Shown: piece by piece, positions 50,101-57,881 of the stretch | Numbering within the stretch: position 1 is the stretch's first letter | How the letters are laid out: the number at the start of each line of letters is the position of its first letter | Assembly: GCA_021613375.1 (NCBI GenBank) | Contig: CM038716.1 | Location: 4,735,684 to 4,799,683 of the forward strand | From: Megaleporinus macrocephalus | Lineage: Eukaryota > Chordata > Actinopteri > Characiformes > Anostomidae | Direction: 5' to 3' | DNA: 64,000 nucleotides | Translations under genes and position numbers: made by a program | Notes under the pieces: generated by a model | The model's input: only the letters and a program-made list of their open reading frames with translations | Databases searched by the model: none | Told to the model about the DNA's origin: nothing

Positions 50101-50915
50101 CCTGGTTCCCATCACCACAAACGTAAATCAAAGTGCAAGTCTGTCTGTCTGTTCTTTTACAGTTTCGCTTCAATTTGTGAGAAACTGGGTCACAGCAGCC
50201 ACATAAAAAGCCGTTATAACTTCTTTTTACAACGCTGGGACATCGTGACCCAGATTAAACGGATCACATCATCAAAAACAGAGAGTAAAGAGCTTATTAG
50301 TGCTGATAAAAAATATTTTGACACCTCAAGCTTAAATTGGTTCCCTATTTGCCAACTTGTTGTTCGAATTTTTCCAGTCCACCTTAAATGGTGCAGCAGT
50401 TACATTCTGGCGCCTGAAGCTGAATATTACTGCTGCACCGTTTAAGGTGGACTGGGGAAATCCTAACAACAAGTTAGCGAAAGCGCATCCTCGTATATTT
50501 GACTGTTAATTCAGAAATAAACTATTCTTTAATCGTTGGGAAGCGTTCACACAATTCCTTTCCCCCCCGAGAGACTAAACGTTAAAGGCTTTTAGGCTTT
50601 TAATGTACAATATTTCAGACTCGGGTCAAAAGGATTTAAACACTTGAACTTGAAGAAGAGGTGAGGAATCTGGCTGCGGTTTGGTTAGCCAGTTAGCTTA
50701 GCACAACGAAGCTATCAGTGTGTATGCTGGTTAACTGCTAATCCACAGTGAGGCGGTACAGAATCCAGGAGCCATTACCGGTCTTCGCTGACCGTGATGA
50801 CTCCGTCCTCCTTCGGGATCAACACCGCAGCGTTCACCGCGTCCTGGTGGCCTTCGATTTTGTTCAGGAGGATGGGTCTGGAGGTTTGGGGCCTCGAATG
50901 AATCTCCGCCGCCAT
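27714..50915 (-). CDS. wdfy1: wdfy1, WD repeat and FYVE domain protein 1, complete, 12 coding exons
   Basis: Coding exons in transcript order: 50915-50779, 48967-48900, 46239-46166, 40095-40041, 38270-38120, 36760-36648, 34225-34099, 33420-33315, 32658-32557, 30145-30015, 27989-27881 and 27770-27714 (stop TGA). They sum to 1230 nt, 409 aa; human WDFY1 is 410 aa. The protein is a WD40 propeller with an inserted FYVE zinc finger. The FYVE ligand pairs are C287/C290, C314/C317, C322/C325 and C344/C347, with the PI3P-binding core RQHHCRKCG (310-318). A final WD blade follows the finger and ends in KIWDM. The start [10 protein letters not shown], the [12 protein letters not shown] stretch and the end [10 protein letters not shown] fit WDFY1 better than WDFY2. 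Known role: binds PI3P on early endosomes and is reported as an adaptor in TLR3/TLR4-TRIF signalling. The start ATG has G at +4. The exon 5 donor (CA|GTATCC) and exon 11 donor (AAG|GTTGTG) are weak, but the phase supports them. Introns are rich in MITEs and hold a LINE. Confidence 0.96.
29055..29162. repeat. (TA)n followed by (CA)n
   Basis: A compound microsatellite of about 80 bp of TA followed by a CA-rich tract, in intron 10 of wdfy1. The remaining sequence of this intron up to 29990 is AT-rich with no recognised feature. Confidence 0.93.
30336..31133. mobile_element. hAT-type MITE, family E, intact ends
   Basis: Starts AGGGCTGCACC and ends CACAGCCCTA, flanked by identical 8-bp duplications GCTGTGTT (30328-30335 and 31134-31141). 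Subterminal CGATTAATC repeats are typical of hAT elements. It has no transposase. Other copies are at 34344-35041, 37075-37626, 57658-58570, with a fragment at 35310-35490. It lies in wdfy1 intron 9. Confidence 0.85.
32100..32430. mobile_element. MITE, family F copy
   Basis: One end reads AGGGGTGTAAGAAAATAT and the other ACTGTATCGCCAAGTTCTTA. In between are repeated ATATCGCAATAT-like palindromes and the diagnostic block CACTAGATG.CAG..TTG. Five copies occur in wdfy1 introns. The CAGGGG-like end suggests hAT, but I could not find a clean target duplication. Confidence 0.7.
32676..32725. repeat. (GA)n microsatellite next to wdfy1 exon 9
   Basis: A purine tract within about 20 bp upstream of exon 9 in transcript orientation. 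On the transcribed strand it is a long polypyrimidine (CT) tract directly before the acceptor at 32659-32660, so it may act as an extended polypyrimidine tract. Confidence 0.85.
34344..35041. mobile_element. hAT-type MITE, family E copy
   Basis: Starts AGGGCAGCACCCAGTGATT and ends in GTCGACGTGTCGCCCCCAT, more diverged at the ends than the 30336-31133 copy but alignable along its body. It lies in wdfy1 intron 6. Confidence 0.75.
35230..35309. repeat. Left copy of an 80-bp direct repeat
   Basis: Matches 35491-35570 at all but about one position (offset 261 bp). It contains AACGAGGCCCATCGCAGCC. Together the two copies bracket a fragment of family E MITE. Confidence 0.9.
35310..35490. mobile_element. 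Internal fragment of family E MITE between direct repeats
   Basis: Shares the CATTTGAGAAGCAGCTA region, TCTTAGGTTCTACACTGG and ACATGTTACATGTGTTAAT with other family E copies but lacks both termini. It cannot be a simple transposition product. Confidence 0.7.
35491..35570. repeat. Right copy of the 80-bp direct repeat
   Basis: The second copy of the block at 35230-35309, also ending GACCATGAAATGGAA. The following stretch 35571-36640 holds no recognised gene or repeat apart from wdfy1 exon 6 at its end. Confidence 0.9.
37075..37626. mobile_element. hAT-type MITE, family E, truncated and joined to family F
   Basis: The family E body runs to about 37626 and is then cut off by a family F element whose end GCAAGAACTTGGCGATAC follows directly. 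This looks like a nested or chimeric insertion in wdfy1 intron 5. Confidence 0.65.
37627..37965. mobile_element. MITE, family F copy
   Basis: Runs from GCAAGAACTTGGCGATAC to TTTCTTACACCCCTA and contains the diagnostic CCATCTAGTGGTCAG block. Orientation is inverse to the copy at 32100-32430. Confidence 0.7.
39110..39665. mobile_element. Long-TIR MITE, family D copy
   Basis: Contains GTAGTCCATCTGTTCCTCTG, the CAGAGCAGATATTATTTGGG region, GGTCCACCTTGTAGATG and ACACACTAACACACCACC, as in the 58972-59759 element. The outer inverted ends are missing. It lies in wdfy1 intron 4. Confidence 0.65.
40215..40240. repeat. (GT)n microsatellite
   Basis: A TG dinucleotide tract in wdfy1 intron 3, close to exon 4. 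Confidence 0.9.
40638..40977. mobile_element. MITE, family F copy
   Basis: From TGTGTATTGGCAAGAACC to TTTTTTACACCCCTAG, with ATATCG repeats and the CCATCTAGTGGTCAGAGG block. It lies in wdfy1 intron 3. Confidence 0.75.
41098..41830. mobile_element. hAT-type MITE, family A copy
   Basis: Shares TTAATTAGAATTCAGTACGG, the GACAAGGTCCGGACC region and GATCTGATTGGATGAGAAG with the copies at 2616-3391 and 22717-23310. It lies in wdfy1 intron 3. From 41831 to 42750 I see no gene or recognisable repeat. Confidence 0.65.
42757..43144. mobile_element. MITE, family F copy
   Basis: From AGGGGTGTAAGAAAATATCG to TTCTTGCCAATACACAAC. The best preserved copy of the family, in wdfy1 intron 3. Flanks TTTACTGT and CTTACTGT match at seven of eight positions, a possible hAT-type duplication if the right end extends a few bases. 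Confidence 0.75.
43976..44278. mobile_element. hAT-like MITE, family G
   Basis: Starts TAGAGATGGACAGATCAGCG and ends CTGATCGATCCTTCCGTCTT, an imperfect inverted repeat. Subterminal GCCGATA.CGATA motifs are repeated at both ends. One copy is seen here, in wdfy1 intron 3. Confidence 0.55.
44297..44515 (+). mobile_element. LINE fragment, C-terminal end of reverse transcriptase ORF
   Basis: The + strand encodes a broken peptide with [16 protein letters not shown], followed by a frame shift and a GR-rich stretch. This is the typical C-terminal end of a fish non-LTR retrotransposon ORF2. It is truncated at 5' and not functional. Confidence 0.6.
44520..44705. mobile_element. Unclassified fish repeat with tRNA-like end
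   Basis: Contains GAGAAAACCAGAGTAGCC, GGGGAGAACATACACACTAC and CTTGCTGTGAGGCGACAGTG, a block I recognise as a common interspersed element in fish genomes but cannot assign to a family. Confidence 0.45.
45119..45216. repeat. Inverted repeat, about 25-bp arms
   Basis: GCAGCTTCCATTTCCTCGC followed by AATTGA at about 45124-45149 is inverted, with about one mismatch, as TCAATTGTGAGGAAATGG then AAGCTGC at about 45190-45215. The loop is about 40 bp. The preceding sequence (44760-45100) looks like a decayed DNA transposon with a CATCTGACCACGAAACATT block. Confidence 0.7.
45741..46083. mobile_element. MITE, family F copy
   Basis: From TGTGTACTGGCAAGAGCATG to TTTTTTTACACTCCTAAT, ending about 80 bp from wdfy1 exon 3. 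It lies in intron 3 of wdfy1. Confidence 0.75.
46540..48246 (+). mobile_element. L2/CR1-type LINE with open reverse transcriptase frame, 5'-truncated
   Basis: An open frame at 46554-47990 encodes 478 aa of a non-LTR retrotransposon ORF2, missing the N-terminal endonuclease. Reverse transcriptase landmarks in order are NPRKSAGPD near residue 34, DYRPIALTP near 100, [10 protein letters not shown] near 164, [13 protein letters not shown] near 222 and the catalytic FADDT near 252. Behind the stop are AATAAAG at 48214-48220 and a terminal array of three TCCTTGAA units, the kind of 3' tail seen in L2/CR1-group elements. No stop or frameshift interrupts the surviving frame, so the insertion looks fairly young. 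It is antisense to wdfy1 in intron 2. Confidence 0.88.
49190..49345. repeat. Two diverged units of the 78-bp minisatellite in wdfy1 intron 1
   Basis: Contains GCTGGTCAGCAGCAATGG and CAAAACCATTATATG, the same unit as the array at 51073-51850, on the other side of wdfy1 exon 1. From 49350 to 50340 I see no recognised feature. Confidence 0.7.
50351..50478. mobile_element. Near-perfect palindrome (57-bp arms), MITE-like
   Basis: The left arm 50351-50407 contains AACTTGTTGTTCGAATTTTT and CCAGTCCACCTTAAATGG. The right arm 50421-50478 is its inverse with a few mismatches. The loop is about 13 bp. It can form a long hairpin in DNA or in the wdfy1 pre-mRNA. It lies in wdfy1 intron 1, about 300 bp from exon 1. 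It may be a snapback MITE, but no target duplication is clear. Confidence 0.85.
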
Positions 50916-51072
50916 CGCTGTTTTCTTATTTTCCCGACCTTTTTCCTCTCGTCCAGAGTAGCCAAGACGCGTCAGCTGATCGCTGAGGTAAAGTTCATAA
51001 CATTGGAAAGTACCGTAAAACCCCGAGAAAACCAACCCGCAAATCTTACCGCACAGCATAGACTCGCATGAC

Positions 51073-51850
51073 CTGATCACCAGCAAAACCAGTATATGTT
51101 TTATTAGGATGCTGGTATGCTGGTCAGCAGTAATAGAAGATAATATACTGGTAACCAGCAAAATTATTATATGTTGTATATTAGAAGCTGGTCTGCTGGT
51201 CAGCAGCAATCGAAGAAAATATGCAGATCAGCAGCAAAACCAGTATATGTTGTGTTTTGATTGCTGGTATGCTGGCACCAGCAATGTAAGTTATTATGCT
51301 GGTCACCAGCAAACCAAATATATGTTATATTTTGTGTATTGGTATGCTGGCCAGGAGCAATGGAAGTTCATATGCTGCTCCCCACCAAAACCAGTATATG
51401 TTGTGTTTTGGGAGCTGGTATGCTGGTCAGCAGCAATCCAAGATAATATGCAGGTCACCAACAAAACCAGTATCTGTTGTGTTTTAACAGCTGGTATGCT
51501 GGTCATTGGCAATGGAAGTTAATATTCTGGTCACCAGCAAAACCAGTATATGTTGTGTTTTGGAAGCTGTTATGCTCATCAGCAGCAATCGAAGATGATA
51601 TGCAGATCATCAGCAAAACCAGTATATGTTGTGTTGGGGGTGCTGGTATGCTGCTTAGCAGCAATCAAAGATAAGGTAGTCGCCAACAAAACCAGTATAT
51701 GTTAGATTTTCAATGGTGGTATGCTGGTCAGCAGCATTGCAAGTTATTGTGCTGGTCACCGGCAAAACCAGTATATGTTGTGTTTTGATTGCTAGTATTC
51801 TGGTCAGCAGCAATGGAAGGTAAGTTGCAGGTCCCCATCAAAACCAGCAT
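51073..51850. repeat. 78-bp minisatellite upstream of wdfy1, about ten copies
   Basis: Units of about 70-80 bp share ACCAGCAAAACCAGTATATG, TTGTGTTTTG, GCTGGTATGCTGGTCAGCAG and CAATGGAAGTTAATA. The array begins about 160 bp upstream of the wdfy1 start codon, so it lies in or beside the promoter region. Open frames across it on the + strand are chance products of the repeat. Confidence 0.92.
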
Positions 51851-51854
51851 ACTG

Positions 51855-52030
51855 TCGCAGTCCAGAGAAAAATACATATCTCCAGAATAGCAATTTTACA
51901 GGAGAGTTCGAAATCATTTTTTTAAACTTACATTGAAAGTTTTATTACATTGAAATTTAATGAGGTTATATTCCAAGTGATTTTAGAGGATTTCTATTGG
52001 TCCATTCATCCTGAAACTTTTACAGGATAC
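51855..52030. mobile_element. MITE, family C diverged copy
   Basis: Contains GCAGTCCAGAGAAAAATACA, CAAGTGATTTTAGAGG and TTTCTATTGGTCCATTCATC, shared with 54335-54500. It lies between the serpin and wdfy1 genes. Confidence 0.45.
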
Positions 52031-52410
52031 AAAGAGCAGCAGTCATATCCAGTAAAAGAAAAATGGAAATTGACAAAAATGGGGATAAATGTTTTTTACT
52101 TTGTACAGTGATAATCTATGGTGGTTTGAACACTGGTATGCTGATCATCCAGCATGAAAACGTTGGGTGGCCAGTGCAACCAGAACCAAGCACTATACCA
52201 GTTTGTAATGATGGTGCACTAGAGTCAACACACCATTTAGTATGGTAGTATGTGGGTTTGGACACAGCAGGACATTCTGATATCTGTAGTGCATTAACTC
52301 ACGATTCTGCGAACAGAATCTTAACAAAAGTGAACTTTATTTGGTTAAAATAGCTTTCCATAAGTAAGTACAGTTGAGACAATAAGAAGCATTAAAGCAT
52401 CTTTGCATAC

Positions 52411-52416
52411 TTTATT
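52411..52416 (-). terminator. Candidate poly(A) signal of the serpin gene
   Basis: AATAAA on the - strand (TTTATT on +), about 435 bp after the serpin stop. An AATAAA also occurs closer to the stop, but this one lies in a plausible 3' UTR end. Confidence 0.35.
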
Positions 52417-52848
52417 AAATAAATGATCAACTGAAGTTATAATGTAACAACATATACTTTAATCTAAAACAAGACCATCTAACATTAATGCAAATAATTG
52501 AACCACAAACCAAAAATCAACATTGGGAAATGTATATTACAATAAAGACATAAAGAAACAGTTGCAAGCAGTTTCAGTAGGAACTACGAGAACACTATAA
52601 ACCAATGGGCTGACAAGAGATGATTCAATACTGCAATTGCGAGTGAAATCATTCCAAATCACGCGCACTAATTGCCCAATCTTATGTGAATTTGATGATA
52701 AGAGGCAATATGATATTGTGTAACTGCACCATGAGGGAAAAGAAACAAAATAAAAAATGAAGCAGTTCTCCACAAAGCAATCAAAGTAAAACACAGTCAG
52801 AGTTACAAGTGAAATGTACTGGAGTGTGCGTCTTCTTTGTGGGCTCGA

Positions 52849-54242
52849 TCAAGGTTTATTTATTTGACCAGCAAAAAGAATGGTTCCTGTGGAAAAGAAC
52901 ACAATTTTTGAGTTATAAAAAGTTTCTAGCTGGTACAACGTGTGCAGAAGCCTTTAGCCAAGCAGCTAAACTACCAGCTAGGTTTAATATCTTAGGTGTT
53001 TCAACAATATGTGATTGTTAGTTAACTACACTACATGTTCTTTTTCGGGATAGAGTTAAGAGAGGCCACCATACACTCATACACATAAGTATTTGGACAT
53101 TGACAAAGTTTAGCTATGTAGCAAGCGTATTGGAGTTGAAGTTAAATAATTAATATGAAGTCAAAGTGCATACTTTCAGCTTTAATCCGATGGTATTTAC
53201 ACTCAGAATGGGTAAACGATGCAGGACTTATATCTATAGCCCACATTCTTATGACTCAAAAATAACTAGACAGTGGCCTGCTCAGCTGTTATTGTCTTAT
53301 TTCACTTTACAAGGGCTAGAGTTGAGAGTTTATAATTTGTTGCTGCTGTTAACTCTCATTACGAAGTCCAAATAACTTCAGTACCAGTCAAACAAGCCAT
53401 TACTACAGGTCAACTCAGAAGCACGAAGACTCAGAAGACCTTGAAAAGACAACTACGAATCTGTCCCTGGTGAAGAAAAACCTTCGGCCAAATCAAGAAT
53501 GCCTTCTAGGAGGTCGAGGTCAAAGTCAACCAGTCAAGAGAAGTAAAAGCCAGACTAAATACAGACAGTTTACCACAGAATGTTAACCAAAATCAGGGTG
53601 ATCAAATCAGAGTTAGCCAAAAAACATCTAAAAAGAAAAAAAGGTCTGTACAGTTCTGGTACATAATTTCATGAAGAGATAAAACAAAGATCAACTTGTT
53701 CCAGAATGACAGAATGATGGCAAGAGTATAGAGAAGGGAGGGAAGTGCTCATGATCCCACCTCGTCTGGAGGCAGTGTTAGGGCATGTTTAGTATAGTTG
53801 CTTGTGGAACTATTTCCTTTATGTTTATTGATGATGTAACCATGGACAAGAAGTGTATACGGCTATATTATCTGCTTAGATGCAGCCAAATGCCTCAACA
53901 GTGCTCCACAGTTGTAGATGGATAGTGACCTGAGGCATACATGTTAACCCAGCAAACCCAGACTGGACCTCAATTCAATCCAGCATTCATATTACTTTAA
54001 GCTCATATTCATTATTTCATTTCAACTCCAATATGCTTATACAATGACTACAGTTGTTTTCTTTATTTTATGGACCTTACTGTACATTTTTGTGGTGCCA
54101 TGAGGTTGAGGACCGCTGTACTAGACTAGATAAATTACCTGTAGGGTTGTGTCTGATAAGGAACAAGAATGGTCTATCCACAGCCACCCATGGAGGCGAA
54201 GAACGGGCCATCAAAATTGTAGCTAGAGAAAAAAGAAAGAAA

Positions 54243-54285
<43 letters not shown>

Positions 54286-57200
54286 TTAATAACTTGAGGG
54301 TGCAAAGCTACAATACTTAATATGTCATCCTAATATACAACATACATATCATTGCTGTCCAATGCAAAACAAGTATATCTAGAATTGCTTCACAAGAGAG
54401 TCCGAAGAAAAGTCTTTAATTTGAATGCAAGTGTATGGAACCAGAATTTTTTCCAAGTGATTTTGAAGCATTTCTATTGGCCCATTCGTCATGAAACTTT
54501 CACACAATGATTGATTTGCAGGGTCAGGTACTGATGCTGGAGGAGACGGCCCGGCTCGCAATCGTACCTCAGTGTTTTGTGGGGGTGAGGTCAGCAGGGC
54601 TGCAGCCAGAATCTTTACAGTGTGGCAGCCAGCGTAGTTTAATATGACCTGCTTCTTTAAGCCAAAGATGAACCTCATGATAAGGTTTTGACCAGCGTTC
54701 ACTCATCCGCTAGATCTTTCACAGTAATGTAAAAACATTTACACAGAATAGGTCACAGAACATTTATCTGGTTACTGCCTTATTGGTGAGGCCTGACTGT
54801 CTCACTCTGCATAACTGAGGTGGCCAGAAGGGTGGCTATGCATCATAGTAGAATAGCTCTGGCCACCCCTATGCCCCGAGCTCTGTGTAGGCCTCTTGAG
54901 TTCCTTCACACCAAACTAGTTCAGATCATTATAGACCTTGCTTTGTGTACAGGGGCACCAAGTCATGCTAGAACAGGAAAGGGTCTTCCCTCAAACTGCA
55001 GTCACAAATTTGGAAGCATATAATTGTCTAAAATGTTTTTGTATGCTGTTATTAACATAACCATTCACTGGAACGAAAGCCCAAACCCTGAGAAACAGCC
55101 CCGGACCATTATCCCAGACAGCAAAGCATGATTCATAATTCCGGAGAACTCATTTCCATGGCTCCAGAGTCCAGTTATTGCGCGTTTCACACCCTTATGG
55201 TATCGAGTATAATGGTCTTAGGCTTGCGTGCTGTTGCTCGGCCATGGAAACCCATTTCATGAATACACAGCTCTAGTGCTCATGTGGAGCCAGTTTGGAG
55301 CTCTGAAGTGAGTGAGTAATTAAGTGTTTTTTGTTTTGCAGTGGCAGACAACACTGGCAGACCGGTTCTGAGAGTTTGCATGGTTATTTTATGGCTAAGC
55401 TGTTGTTCCTATAAGCTTCCAAGCACTTACAGGTGACCAGGGCAGATCTAGCAGGGCATTTATTTCACAAACTGGCTTGTCCACAAACATTTGGCCAGAG
55501 TGAATATGTATACTTCTTTTGTTGTTAGTTTGCAGTTTAAGTGCTACATAATTTTCCTCTTATCCCACCAATGCATTTGTGTATTAAATAGAAAATAATA
55601 ATGAAAATAATCGATGCAAATATGCCATGACTGAAATCGATTGAAATTAATTTAAAATTAATCCTATCAACAGGCCAGTATCGACAACAGGAGTGTTAAG
55701 TAGTGATGCGAGAGAATATAGTAGGACGTTTTAGCAGAGAAGGATGTATTTCAGATTAGATGAATAAGCAGTTACTGTAGTGTTTTACAGTCACACGCAT
55801 TAAAACAGTGTTTAGGCACGGCAACACACACGTCTCTTTACTAGTTGCTTCACTGTAGGGTGTGTTGTGTGTTTGTGAGCATTACTGTCACCTACTGTTC
55901 CAGAAACTATATAACACATACATCACAGTTACTTTGTTTTAGAATTCAACAATTCTACAATCAAAGGTAACGTGAAATCACTCGAATCGAATATAAACCT
56001 ACTCTAGAAGGACAGTAAATATCAGTCATGAGGCTTATGAGTTCATAAAATGACTAACTTAAATAACTTTAAATAACATTAAATAACTTTCTCTACCCAA
56101 GTCCTACATCCCCATATACATATGGCCAGTGTGATTGGCTGTGCAGCTGGAAGGAAAGCTTTCCAGTCATATGAGACTCACTGTGCAACACTCAGGTGCA
56201 GCGTGGGAGACATATGGTTGTGAAAAATGACTGGAGACGGCAGCAAACAAGAAAAGGTGGACATAAGGAGCTGTTTTTTTTAAAGAAACGTGTAAGTCAC
56301 TTAAAGTCAAGTTTGCTAATGAAATAAGTTTATCATAACAACGTTAATTACGATGCTAGGCTTTGGTGCTCAGCATACAGCAGGCTAACATTGGCTATAG
56401 CTGTGAATTACATGGTTTGGAAATGAATTGCACAACAAACAGCCAACTGTCAGTTCTCTTACAGTCTCCCAGAGCAGCAGGTCGAACTCCGGTGGAAACT
56501 CTCTGCCTGAGACCTGTTTCATTTGCACTATAGTTGAAGTTTTTAGATGTAAACTTGCTGCTTATTGGTTTAAAAGTGGCGACACTATCTGGATGAAGAT
56601 ATGTCTTGTACTTCCAAAGACATAAGTCTTGGCAAAGGTTTAGGGCAGCATGGACACGTTACATTCACGATAAACTTTAAAAAAGAAAAAAATAGATTAA
56701 TATCACTAAATCAGTGCCATCATTTCAATTTGTTAAATACAGTTAGGCCCAGAAATAATTGAACAGTGACACATGTTTTGCCATTTTAACTGTTTACTAA
56801 ACCATATTTAGGATACTGTTATATAACTAATGAATTAATGTGGGCTTAAAGTAGAATATTCCGCAGTGGTCCAGTCAATTACCAGATCGCAACCTGATTG
56901 AGCATGGATTTCACTTGCTTAAGACTTACGGCGAAAAAACCCTCAAACAAGCAACGACTGAAGACAGCTGCAGTAAAGGCCTGGCAGGGAGGAAACCCAG
57001 CATTTAGTGATGTCCATGGGTTCCAGATATCAGGCAGTCATTGCCTGCAAAGGATTCTCAACAAAGTATTAAAAATGAATATTTTATTTACAGTAATGTT
57101 AATGTGTCCAATTACTTTTGAGCCCCTGAAATGAGGAGGATCTGTAGAAAAAAGGTTGCAGTTCCTAAACATTTTATAGGATATTTTTGTTCAACCCCTT

Positions 57201-57832
57201 GGATCAAACCTGAAAGTCTACACTTTAGTTGCATCCCAGTTCATTTAAAATCCAGTGGGGTGGCATGGAGAGCCCAAATCATGAAGATTGTGTCACTGTC
57301 CAAATATTTCTGGGCCTAACTGTATTGTAGTCAAGTTAGCGAGGCAAGTTAGGTTACAGTAGCCTGAAAAGCAGGTTTCCAAATCTGACCGAACGACATG
57401 GAACACTGGGCAGCAAAGCCCTACACACAGGTGACCCAGGGGTGTCTAGAGCTTGACCTCAAGTCAAAAGTCTTTGGGTAGAGGTGTTGGGGGTGGGCTC
57501 AGTCAACAGAATGCTTCAGAGGCCAAGCCATGTCTTTGTGCGGGCTTGTACACGTGTGCAGACTTGATTATAGGTTATGACTGGCAGACATACAGATGGT
57601 GGCTGACCTGCAGGTGCATCGGCCACAAAACACCTTCCCTTTTTCTTTTACCTTGTGTAGGGCTGTACCTAACGATTAATTTCTTAATCGATTAATCTAA
57701 CGTTTATTTTTTCAATTAATCTAGTGATTAATGTTAGACTACTCTAATGTGAGTGTGTTAGGAATTAAAATTTTGATTATTTTGTTATGGATTTGTAACC
57801 AATTGGATGATTGGATGTAACCAATTTTGTGC

Positions 57833-57881
<49 letters not shown>

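Noticed and set aside
27714..50915. Assignment as wdfy2, suggested by the neighbouring DHRS12 family gene
   Set aside because: The N-terminus [10 protein letters not shown], the [10 protein letters not shown] stretch, the 409-aa length and the C-terminal [10 protein letters not shown] extension fit WDFY1; WDFY2 ends shortly after its WDMTPVV motif.
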